From assembly GCA_006226265.1 (NCBI GenBank), contig SBHH01000264.1:1-6960 (forward strand): a stretch of DNA of 6,960 nt, read 5' to 3'. The position numbers were made by a program, and so were the translations under genes. Below, one piece after another: positions 1 to 5,830 of the stretch. Within the stretch, counting starts at the first letter, position 1; every line of letters begins with the position of its first letter. The notes beneath the pieces are model-generated. The model did not search any database. It saw only the letters and a program-made list of their open reading frames with translations, and was not told where the DNA came from. The stretch comes from Alphaproteobacteria bacterium. GTDB taxonomy: Bacteria > Pseudomonadota > Alphaproteobacteria > Sneathiellales > Sneathiellaceae.

Positions 1-42
1 AAGGATCTCGGGGTGATCAAGCCCACGCCGCAATGCGGCTAA
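1..42 (+). CDS. Probable 3' end of an upstream gene (partial)
   Basis: Frame 1 is open from the window edge to a TAA at 40-42 and would encode the last 13 residues, KDLGVIKPTPQCG. Eleven of its 13 sense codons end in G or C, which matches the coding style of the neighbouring genes, and the stop lies 30 bp before the next plus-strand start. Both points suggest the tail of a gene co-oriented, and perhaps co-transcribed, with the nicotinamidase-like gene. Thirteen residues are too few to name a family. The assignment as coding is an inference from codon bias and spacing only. Confidence 0.45.
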   Translation, partial: KDLGVIKPTPQCG

Positions 43-72
43 GGCGATCCTAGCGTAAAAAAGGCCTTTAAA

Positions 73-816
73 ATGACCATGACCAATCCTGAGATAACCG
101 ATGCCCTGGCATCGGCCATGCCTCTTTCCCTCGCCGGGTTCGATCCGGCGGCGGAGGGGCGTCGAACGGGTCTTGTGATTGTCGATGAGGTCAATGGCTT
201 CGCAACGGTCGGGGCGGGCGCGCTTGCGCCGCCCGTCCCGAACGCGCAAGTCGCTGATATGGTGTCGGAGACGGACCGGATTGCCCGCGCCTTTACGGCA
301 GAGGGCTGGCCGATCCTTGCCTTTCTCGATACCCATATCCCCGGTAAGCCAGAGCCGCCCTATCCGTCCCATTGCGAGGCCGGAACCGGGGAGGAGGAAC
401 TGGTGCCCGAGCTCAAATGGCTGGAGCGGGATAAAAACACCACGCTTGTCAAAAAGGACTGTATCAACGGTTTTGTCGGTGCCATTCGCGAAGATGGCTC
501 CAACGCCGTCGTTGACTGGGTGAAGGCCAGAAACATCACCGATCTTCTGGTGGTCGGAATTTGCACGGATATCTGCGTGATGGATTTCGTGCTGACATCT
601 TTGAGCGCCCGCAATCATGACCTGATGCCGGGTCTCGTTGATATCCATGTCTATGATAAGGGCTGCTCGACTTACGATCTGCCCCGGAGCGTGGCGGAGG
701 AGGCGGGCCTTGGCGCAACTGCCGCCCATCCGCAAAATATCACCCATTACATGGGCCTCTATTTTATGGCAAGCCGGGGCGCGCAGCTTGTCAATGCGGT
801 GACCCTTCCGGCATAA
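73..816 (+). CDS. Nicotinamidase of the plant NIC1 type (isochorismatase/cysteine hydrolase superfamily)
   Basis: A 247-residue cytosolic cysteine hydrolase, predicted to deaminate nicotinamide to nicotinate and ammonia (NAD salvage) or to cleave a related amide. The superfamily triad can be placed as Asp38 (VIVDEVNGF), Lys128 (KKDCINGF) and the nucleophile Cys168 (GICTDICV), with the cis-peptide site just before TD. Asp86 and His88 (DTH) and His100 (PSHC) fit the metal site of nicotinamidases. From memory, the runs DEVNGF, ALKWLE/ELKWLE, KDCINGFVG, GICTDIC and SARNH closely match Arabidopsis NIC1, and the length is almost the same; no alignment was run. The ATG at 73 follows a weak AAGG at 61-64, and a second in-frame ATG at 79 is possible. 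The alpha/beta hydrolase follows 59 bp downstream on the same strand. Alternatives in the same fold are ureidoacrylate amidohydrolase (RutB), maleamate amidohydrolase (NicF) and N-carbamoylsarcosine amidase. The fold is near certain; the substrate is less so. Confidence 0.85.
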   Translation: MTMTNPEITDALASAMPLSLAGFDPAAEGRRTGLVIVDEVNGFATVGAGALAPPVPNAQVADMVSETDRIARAFTAEGWPILAFLDTHIPGKPEPPYPSHCEAGTGEEELVPELKWLERDKNTTLVKKDCINGFVGAIREDGSNAVVDWVKARNITDLLVVGICTDICVMDFVLTSLSARNHDLMPGLVDIHVYDKGCSTYDLPRSVAEEAGLGATAAHPQNITHYMGLYFMASRGAQLVNAVTLPA

Positions 817-861
817 TGCCGTGAACCGGCTTCGATGAGGGGCGGAAAACAAGCATTTGAC

Positions 862-870
862 GAGGGGAGG
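862..870 (+). promoter_or_regulatory. Ribosome binding site of the alpha/beta hydrolase gene
   Basis: GAGGGGAGG ends 5 nt before the ATG at 876 and 8 nt before a second in-frame ATG at 879. Two adjacent starts are therefore possible, and the second has the more usual spacing. The protein differs by a single Met, so function is unaffected. Confidence 0.7.
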
Positions 871-875
871 CGCGC

Positions 876-1664
876 ATGATGATTACGGCCAATGGAATTG
901 GGATGGATACCCGGCTTGAGGGGCCCGAAGGCGCGCCTGTCGTCACGTTAAGTCATTCGCTCTGCTGCGATCTGACTGCCTGGGATGAGCTCGCGGCGGC
1001 GCTTAAATCCGACTTTCGCGTCCTCCGCTATACCTTGCGGGGGCATGGGAAAAGCAGCGCGACCAAGGGACCCTATGATTTCAAGCTCCTCGCAGATGAC
1101 ATGGCGGCGGTGCAGGATCACTACGGCGTCACGACCAGCCATGTCGTTGGCCTTTCCATCGGCGGGATGATCGCGCAGGAATTTGCGCTTGGCTATCCCG
1201 AACGGGTGCTGAGTCTCGTTATTTCTTCATCTCTGGCGGCCCTTCCGGACGGCGCCGCGCCGCTTTGGCCGGAACGCATCAAGGCGGCGGAGGAAAAGGG
1301 CATTGAAGTGCATGTAGACAGCAATATGGATCGCTGGTTCCTGAAAGAAACTTTGGAGGCGAACCCCGATCTCGACGCGCGGGTCCGGAAAATGATCCTG
1401 GAAACCTCCGTCGATGGTTATGTCGGCTGCAGTCAGGCGATTGCGGGTATCGACCTTCTGGACCGGATCAGCGATATCACCGCCCGCACCCTCGTCATCG
1501 TTGGACGGGAGGATATGGGCACGCCGGTGAGCGCTTCCGAGCAGATCCATCAGAAGATCAGTGGCTCAAGCCTCGTCATCGTCGATGGCGCGGCGCATCA
1601 GCTCGCCATGGAAAAGCCGGACGAGTTCAACGCCCACGCCATCGCCCATCTTTCCGCGCGCTAG
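876..1664 (+). CDS. Alpha/beta hydrolase, 3-oxoadipate enol-lactonase (PcaD)-like
   Basis: A 262-residue alpha/beta-hydrolase-fold enzyme of the usual size for the PcaD/RutD/NicD-like group of small soluble hydrolases. The triad is visible: nucleophile Ser94 in the elbow GLSIGG, acid Asp213 (VGREDMGTP) and His241 (VDGAAHQLAMEKP). The early segment LSHSLCCDLTAW (about 25-36) supplies the oxyanion-hole strand, and RGHGKS (55-60) is the typical following loop. A lid of about residues 120-190 lies between the elbow and the acid. PcaD itself turns 3-oxoadipate enol-lactone into 3-oxoadipate in the beta-ketoadipate pathway, but no other pca gene is visible, so the true substrate is open. It lies 59 bp behind the nicotinamidase-like gene and is probably co-transcribed with it. 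Such amidase/hydrolase pairs occur in uracil (RutB/RutD) and nicotinate (NicF/NicD) breakdown. The stop is 4 bp from the convergent S-formylglutathione hydrolase stop. Confidence 0.82.
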   Translation: MMITANGIGMDTRLEGPEGAPVVTLSHSLCCDLTAWDELAAALKSDFRVLRYTLRGHGKSSATKGPYDFKLLADDMAAVQDHYGVTTSHVVGLSIGGMIAQEFALGYPERVLSLVISSSLAALPDGAAPLWPERIKAAEEKGIEVHVDSNMDRWFLKETLEANPDLDARVRKMILETSVDGYVGCSQAIAGIDLLDRISDITARTLVIVGREDMGTPVSASEQIHQKISGSSLVIVDGAAHQLAMEKPDEFNAHAIAHLSAR

Positions 1665-1668
1665 GAAG

Positions 1669-2511
1669 TCAGTTCTTGGCGTTCAGAACTGCCGCATGAT
1701 GGGCGATATGATCCGCCATGAAGGTCTGGATGAAATAATAGCTGTGATCATAGCCATCGTGAAATCGAAGGGTGAGGTCCTGACCGGCCTTGCGGCAGGC
1801 GGCATCGAAAAGCTCCGGCTTTAACTGCTCCGCCAGAAACTGGTCAGCCATGCCTTGATCGATCAAAATGGGCGATGTTTTCGCGCCGTCCTTCACCAGT
1901 TCCGTTGCATCATAGCGCCGCCATTTGTTCCGGTCTTCTCCGAGGTAACCTGAAAAAGCCTTTTCGCCCCAGGGGCATTGCATGGGCGCGGCAATCGGCG
2001 CGAAGGCGGAAACGGAGACATAAACCTCCGGGTTTTTAAGGGCGAGAGTGAGGGCGCCGTGGCCGCCCATCGAATGGCCGAAAATTCCGGTCCTTGAAGG
2101 ATCGCTGTTAAACTCTGTGTCAATCAGCTCTTTCAGTTCCTTCGTCACATAGCTTTCCATGCGATAGCTTTTGACCCAGGGCTCCTCTGTGGCATTTAAA
2201 TAAAAGCCTGCGCCCGTGCCGAAATCCCAGTCATCCTCTTCACCCGCGATATTAAGGCCGCGCGGGCTCGTGTCCGGCATGACCAGGATGATTCCGGCCT
2301 CTGCCGCATATCTCTGTGCGCCTGCCTTGATGGTCGCCGTTTCCTCCGTGCAGGTAAGACCGGCAAGATAGTAAAGGACCGGAAGAGGGCGAGATATGGC
2401 CTCCGCAGGCTGAAAAACCGCGAGGCGCATCAGGGTGCCCGTCTCCCGCGAGGTATGCTCATAAAAGCCCTGCGTCCCGCCAAAGCAGGCCTGTTCGGAA
2501 ATGATTTTCAT
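1669..2511 (-). CDS. fghA: S-formylglutathione hydrolase
   Basis: A 280-residue serine esterase of the esterase D family, which cleaves S-formylglutathione to formate and glutathione, the second step of glutathione-dependent formaldehyde oxidation. The N-terminus (SEQACFGGTQGFYEHTS) and the YLAGLTCTEE segment with conserved Cys54 are typical. The triad is Ser147 in GHSMGGHGA, Asp223 in DQGMADQFL and His256 in YDHSYYF. The length is the family norm. The frame stays open upstream to an ATG at 2556, but that start would lie inside the end of adhC and add 15 unrelated residues. The ATG at 2511 has a Shine-Dalgarno 4 nt upstream and gives the usual family N-terminus. It is the second gene of an operon with adhC, separated by 7 bp, so translational coupling is likely. 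The family is sometimes named frmB, yeiG or fghA. Confidence 0.95.
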   Translation of the reverse strand: MKIISEQACFGGTQGFYEHTSRETGTLMRLAVFQPAEAISRPLPVLYYLAGLTCTEETATIKAGAQRYAAEAGIILVMPDTSPRGLNIAGEEDDWDFGTGAGFYLNATEEPWVKSYRMESYVTKELKELIDTEFNSDPSRTGIFGHSMGGHGALTLALKNPEVYVSVSAFAPIAAPMQCPWGEKAFSGYLGEDRNKWRRYDATELVKDGAKTSPILIDQGMADQFLAEQLKPELFDAACRKAGQDLTLRFHDGYDHSYYFIQTFMADHIAHHAAVLNAKN

Positions 2512-2515
2512 AATT

Positions 2516-2520
2516 CCCTC
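2516..2520 (-). promoter_or_regulatory. Ribosome binding site of fghA, overlapping the adhC stop codon
   Basis: On the minus strand the adhC stop TGA (2521-2519) runs directly into GAGGG (2520-2516), followed by AATT and the fghA ATG at 2511. The Shine-Dalgarno shares two bases with the stop codon, so a ribosome terminating on adhC sits on the fghA start. This decides the short start for fghA. Confidence 0.75.
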
Positions 2521-3628
2521 AGAAGGTGACGACGCTTCGGATCGATTTGCCTTCATGCATCAGGTCGAAGCCTTCATTGATCTTTTCGATCGGCATGACA
2601 TGGGTGATCAGATCGTCGATATTGATTTTGCCCTCCATATACCAATCAACGATTTTGGGCACATCCGTGCGGCCTTTCGCGCCACCGAACGCCGTGCCTT
2701 TCCAGACGCGTCCGGTCACCAGCTGGAACGGACGGGTAGCAATTTCCTGACCGGCGCCCGCAACACCGATGATGATGCTTTGGCCCCAACCCTTGTGACA
2801 GCATTCCAGCGCCTGTCGCATCACATTCACATTGCCGATGCATTCGAAGGAAAAATCGGCCCCGCCCTTGGTGAGATCGACAAGATAAGGTACCAGATCG
2901 CCCTCGACCTCTGCCGGATTGACGAAATGCGTCATCCCGAATTTCTCACCAAGCGCCTTCCGCGCCGGATTGAGATCAACACCGACGATCATATCGGCCC
3001 CGGCAAGCCGTGCGCCCTGAATGACATTAAGGCCGATCCCGCCAAGGCCGAACACAACGACGTTATCGCCGGGTTTTACCTTGGCCGTGTTGATGACGGC
3101 GCCAATGCCCGTCGTAACGCCGCAGCCGATGTAGCAGACCTTGTCGAAAGGGGCATCTTCGCGGATCTTGGCAAGGGCGATTTCCGGCACCACCGTGTAA
3201 TTCGCGAAAGTCGAGCAGCCCATGTAATGGAAGACCTTTTCGCCGTTGATCTTGAAGCGGCTGGTCCCGTCCGGCATCAGTCCCTGGCCCTGTGTGACCC
3301 GAATCGCCTGACAGAGATTGGTCTTGCCACTCGTACAATAGTCGCATTCGCGGCATTCAGGCGTATAGAGCGGAATGACATGGTCGCCCTTTTTCAGGCT
3401 TTTGACGCCGGGGCCAACCTCGATCACCACGCCCGCACCTTCATGACCGAGAATGGCCGGGAAAATACCCTCCGGATCCTCGCCTGACAGGGTGAAGGCA
3501 TCAGTATGGCAAAGACCGCTTGCCTTGACCTCAACCAGAACCTCACCCTCGCGGGGGCCGTCAAGGCTGACCGTTTCGATTGTGAGAGGCGCACCGGCCT
3601 TAAGGGCAACCGCGGCTTTGACTTCCAT
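2519..3628 (-). CDS. adhC: S-(hydroxymethyl)glutathione dehydrogenase / class III alcohol dehydrogenase
   Basis: A 369-residue zinc-dependent medium-chain dehydrogenase that oxidises S-hydroxymethylglutathione (formaldehyde plus glutathione) to S-formylglutathione with NAD+. The family also reduces S-nitrosoglutathione. Catalytic zinc ligands are Cys40 (GLCHTD), His62 (GHEGAG) and Cys169 (IGCG). Structural zinc ligands are Cys92, Cys95, Cys98 and Cys106. The Rossmann motif GLGGIG is at 194-199, with Asp218 fitting NAD rather than NADP. Class III signatures are [17 protein letters not shown] with Arg110, equivalent to the glutathione-contacting Arg115 of human ADH5, plus SFECIGN and [11 protein letters not shown]. 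The frame is open up to 3808, but only the ATG at 3628 has a good AGGAG (3636-3640, 7 nt away) and the normal family N-terminus. It is first in the operon with fghA and divergent from mtnA. All key residues are intact. Equivalent names are frmA, flhA and adhI. Confidence 0.97.
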   Translation of the reverse strand: MEVKAAVALKAGAPLTIETVSLDGPREGEVLVEVKASGLCHTDAFTLSGEDPEGIFPAILGHEGAGVVIEVGPGVKSLKKGDHVIPLYTPECRECDYCTSGKTNLCQAIRVTQGQGLMPDGTSRFKINGEKVFHYMGCSTFANYTVVPEIALAKIREDAPFDKVCYIGCGVTTGIGAVINTAKVKPGDNVVVFGLGGIGLNVIQGARLAGADMIVGVDLNPARKALGEKFGMTHFVNPAEVEGDLVPYLVDLTKGGADFSFECIGNVNVMRQALECCHKGWGQSIIIGVAGAGQEIATRPFQLVTGRVWKGTAFGGAKGRTDVPKIVDWYMEGKINIDDLITHVMPIEKINEGFDLMHEGKSIRSVVTF

Positions 3629-3635
3629 ATCTTCA

Positions 3636-3640
3636 CTCCT
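3636..3640 (-). promoter_or_regulatory. Ribosome binding site of adhC
   Basis: Minus-strand AGGAG with a 7-nt spacer to the ATG at 3628. It supports this start over the upstream in-frame ATGs at 3646, 3772 and 3808, which would add up to 60 unrelated residues, and the last two lie inside mtnA on the opposite strand. Confidence 0.75.
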
Positions 3641-3708
3641 GTTCATTCCATTCTTGTCCGGAAGTTTTGCAGATTTAAGACTGTCGGGGCAAGGCTTTTC
3701 CAGATAAA

Positions 3709-3735
3709 CTCCCGAGGTTTTCCAACGAACGGGAG
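3709..3735 (+). repeat. Inverted repeat overlapping the mtnA ribosome binding site
   Basis: CTCCCG at 3709-3714 is exactly complementary to CGGGAG at 3730-3735, with a 15-nt loop. The right arm is part of the mtnA Shine-Dalgarno GGGAGGAG (3731-3738). A second, mutually exclusive pairing joins AACTCC (3707-3712) to GGAGTT (3735-3740). Either stem would hide the Shine-Dalgarno in mRNA if the transcript starts upstream of 3707. The stems are only 6 bp and may be chance. Confidence 0.35.
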
Positions 3736-3738
3736 GAG
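3731..3738 (+). promoter_or_regulatory. Ribosome binding site of mtnA
   Basis: GGGAGGAG lies just before the ATG at 3741. The GGAGG core leaves a spacer of only 4 nt, which is short but usable. The resulting N-terminus, [12 protein letters not shown], matches the usual MtnA start. Confidence 0.7.
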
Positions 3739-3740
3739 TT

Positions 3741-4847
3741 ATGAAAATCGGCGGCACCGCATACCGGAGCATCTGGCGCGAAGGGGAAGATAAATCGGTC
3801 AAAATCATCGATCAGACACGATTGCCCCATGAGTTCCGTATTGTGGAGCTTGCGACACTTGACGATGCGGCCCATGCTATTTCCACTATGCGGGTGCGGG
3901 GCGCTCCGCTGATCGGTGCAACGGCGGCATATGGCTTCTGCCTTGGTCTTCTCGAAAAAACCGATGATCATGCCATTCATGAGATGAGCCGGAAGCTGAT
4001 AGCGACGCGGCCAACTGCGGTCAATCTTCGCTGGGCGGTGCGCGAGATGCAGGACCTGCTCTGGCCAATGCCCGAGGAGGTGCGCTTGGAGGCGGCCTGG
4101 CAGAAGGCCGCGCTGATTGCGGATGAGGATGTCGCGATCAACAGCGTGATCGGCGATCACGGCGTGCCGCTGATACGGGCTGCCTTTGAGAAAAAAGGCG
4201 GGAAAGGGCCTGTCAATATTCTAACCCATTGCAACGCAGGCTGGCTCGCCACGGTGGACTGGGGAACCGCCCTTTCGCCAATATACAAGGCACATGATGC
4301 CGGCATTCCCGTGCATGTCTGGGTCGACGAGACAAGGCCCCGTAATCAGGGTGCTCATCTGACGGCCTGGGAACTCGGCAAGCATGGCGTGCCCCACACG
4401 CTCATTGTCGATAATGCGGGCGGTCACCTGATGCAGGAAGGACTGGTCGATCTCTGTATCACGGGGACCGACCGGACAACGGCGTCGGGTGATGTCTGCA
4501 ACAAGATTGGCACCTATCTCAAGGCGCTCGCCGCGAAAGACAATGGCATCCCCTTTTATGTCGCGCTGCCGGGGCCGACCATCGACTGGGAAATGGATCA
4601 GGGTGTGGGCAGTATTCCCATCGAAAGGCGCGATTCCCACGAGGTGGACTATGTGCGGGGGCTTGATGCGGCGGGCAATGTTGGCGAAGTCAGAATTTCT
4701 CCGGAATTCACGTCATCCGCCAACTATGCATTCGATGTCACGCCGGCGCGGCTTGTCACGGGCCTCATCACGGAGCGCGGCGTCGCCCCCGCCACGAAGG
4801 AGGGGTTGAAAGCGCTTTATAGCTCCTCCGTTCCGGTTTTTTCGTAA
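3741..4847 (+). CDS. mtnA: S-methyl-5-thioribose-1-phosphate isomerase
   Basis: A 368-residue cytosolic isomerase of the eIF2B-like fold that converts 5-methylthioribose-1-phosphate to 5-methylthioribulose-1-phosphate in methionine (methylthioadenosine) salvage. Family signatures appear in order: DQTRLPHEF (24-32), [10 protein letters not shown] (50-59), [21 protein letters not shown] with catalytic Cys164, [20 protein letters not shown] (193-212), [18 protein letters not shown] with catalytic Asp244, and [12 protein letters not shown] (272-283). Cys164 and Asp244 correspond, with a constant 4-residue offset, to Cys160 and Asp240 of the Bacillus subtilis enzyme. Length is normal. The gene stands alone in the window: the kinase, phosphorylase and dehydratase that usually cooperate with it are not seen. 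Related activities (5-deoxyribose-1-phosphate or ribose-1,5-bisphosphate isomerase) are less likely but not excluded. Its last 31 bp overlap the end of the convergent denD-like gene; the tail SSSVPVFS may be a recent extension. Confidence 0.95.
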   Translation: MKIGGTAYRSIWREGEDKSVKIIDQTRLPHEFRIVELATLDDAAHAISTMRVRGAPLIGATAAYGFCLGLLEKTDDHAIHEMSRKLIATRPTAVNLRWAVREMQDLLWPMPEEVRLEAAWQKAALIADEDVAINSVIGDHGVPLIRAAFEKKGGKGPVNILTHCNAGWLATVDWGTALSPIYKAHDAGIPVHVWVDETRPRNQGAHLTAWELGKHGVPHTLIVDNAGGHLMQEGLVDLCITGTDRTTASGDVCNKIGTYLKALAAKDNGIPFYVALPGPTIDWEMDQGVGSIPIERRDSHEVDYVRGLDAAGNVGEVRISPEFTSSANYAFDVTPARLVTGLITERGVAPATKEGLKALYSSSVPVFS

Positions 4848-5830
4848 AGCCTCACCTGGTCATCCATATCCTCCTCGATAAAGGCGTGAACCATTTCGTC
4901 GAGGCTTTCGTCCTTCGGAAAGCCCAGCAACTCTGCCCGGCGGGAGCGGGTTTCCTTCGGCCAGCCATCGACAATTTTCTGGATGCCCTCATCGGGCTGC
5001 CAACGAATGCGGCCAATGTCTCGATTGCCCTTATGCCGCTCCACCGCCTTCGCCATGTCGGCGGCCGTGACAGATAGTCCCGTTAGCAGGATAGAGCGCC
5101 GCTCGGTGAAGGAGGCCACAGGCAGATTATGGGCATGGATCAGCGCGTCAATCACTTTGGAGGGCGACATGCAGGTCATGGGCGTTTCCGGTTGAACCGG
5201 ACAGATGGCATCCTGACCGCAGAGCGGTTCGCGAATGATCGAGCTTGCCCAGGTCGAGGCGGCCTTGTTGGGAAGACCCGTCCGGATCGAAATGGTCGGC
5301 AAACGCAAGGCGCGGCCATCGATGAAGCCTTTTCGGCTGTAATCCTGCACCAGCAGCTCCCCGATCACCTTGGAGGCACCGTAGGAGGTTTGCGGCAATT
5401 GCGCCGTCTCGTCCGTCACAATATCGGGAAGAACGCCGCCATAAGTCGCGATGGAGCTTGTAAAAACGACCTTGGGCGCATGGGAAAGGGCGCGCGCCGC
5501 CTCCAGCACATGACGCGTACCGTCGAGGTTGATGCGATAGCCGAGATTGAAATCCTCCTCCGCATGGGCGCTCACAACGGCGGCAAGGTGGAAGATGCTG
5601 TCGGTATCTTCGTCGATGAGACGGGTAACCTGTTGCTTGTCCGAAATATCGCCAAACACATACTGCACCCTGTGATCCTGAAAATCCCGGCCCGGCACCA
5701 CATCGAAGAGAACGATCTGGTCAATTCTTTCTTCCTGTCCCCTCGAATTAACCGCGGTCTTATGATTTAACAGGCATTTTGTGAGTCGTTGACCCAGAAA
5801 GCCAGCGCCGCCCGTAATGATGATTTTCAT
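4817..5830 (-). CDS. denD: NAD-dependent extended-SDR dehydrogenase, D-erythronate dehydrogenase (DenD)-like
   Basis: A 337-residue extended short-chain dehydrogenase. The dinucleotide motif TGGAGFLG is at 6-13, and Asp43 after the second strand (LFDVV) points to NAD. HLAAVVS follows at 81-87, then Ser125/Ser126 ([10 protein letters not shown]) and the active-site pair Tyr150/Lys154 (TSYGASK). The stretch [18 protein letters not shown] (176-192, followed by IIREPL) resembles D-erythronate 2-dehydrogenase DenD, which makes 2-keto-D-erythronate for conversion to dihydroxyacetone phosphate. This is recognition from memory, not alignment. The usual partners OtnI, OtnK and OtnC are not in the window, so the sugar-acid substrate is uncertain and another epimerase/dehydrogenase role is possible. 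The start at 5830 is chosen because it gives the canonical N-terminus and forms ATGA with the stop of the preceding 352-residue gene; the longer in-frame start at 5869 lies inside that gene. The 3' end overlaps mtnA by 31 bp. Confidence 0.75.
   Translation of the reverse strand: MKIIITGGAGFLGQRLTKCLLNHKTAVNSRGQEERIDQIVLFDVVPGRDFQDHRVQYVFGDISDKQQVTRLIDEDTDSIFHLAAVVSAHAEEDFNLGYRINLDGTRHVLEAARALSHAPKVVFTSSIATYGGVLPDIVTDETAQLPQTSYGASKVIGELLVQDYSRKGFIDGRALRLPTISIRTGLPNKAASTWASSIIREPLCGQDAICPVQPETPMTCMSPSKVIDALIHAHNLPVASFTERRSILLTGLSVTAADMAKAVERHKGNRDIGRIRWQPDEGIQKIVDGWPKETRSRRAELLGFPKDESLDEMVHAFIEEDMDDQVRLYEKTGTEEL

Larger units (their letters stand above)
3629..3740. promoter_or_regulatory. Divergent promoter region between adhC and mtnA
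   Basis: A 112-bp non-coding gap between divergent starts must hold the leaders, and most likely the promoters, of both adhC-fghA and mtnA. I cannot pick convincing -35/-10 pairs. On the plus strand TTGCAG (3667-3672) and GATAAA (3703-3708) are not properly spaced for a sigma70 promoter. On the minus strand the TTG-containing elements lack a good -10 at about 17 bp. No clear operator palindrome or riboswitch-like structure is seen beyond the short inverted repeat next to the mtnA start. Confidence 0.5.

Noticed and set aside
27..39. GCCGC-AAT-GCGGC hairpin near the left edge
   Set aside because: A 5-bp stem inside the probable coding tail of the upstream gene, not followed by a T run; not a credible terminator.
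60..69. 10-bp palindrome AAAGGCCTTT before the first ATG
   Set aside because: Spans the weak ribosome binding site; a perfect palindrome without a loop and without a second copy, so most likely chance.
809..821. CGGCA-TAA-TGCCG inverted repeat around the nicotinamidase stop
   Set aside because: Only 5 bp with a 3-nt loop and no following T tract, and the next gene is close behind on the same strand, so a terminator is unlikely.
2501..3487. Plus-strand open frame of 328 codons
   Set aside because: Lies entirely antisense to adhC, which has every expected zinc and NAD residue. It has no ribosome binding site and a composition expected of a shadow frame.
3629..3808. 60-residue N-terminal extension of adhC
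   Set aside because: It would overlap the mtnA start on the other strand, has no ribosome binding site and adds residues foreign to class III dehydrogenases.
4809..4818. Palindrome AAAGCGCTTT at the end of mtnA
   Set aside because: Falls on Lys-Ala-Leu codons, has no loop to form a hairpin and occurs once.
5129..5770. Plus-strand open frame of 213 codons
   Set aside because: Antisense to the well-formed SDR gene and shows no recognisable domain; a by-product of codon bias.
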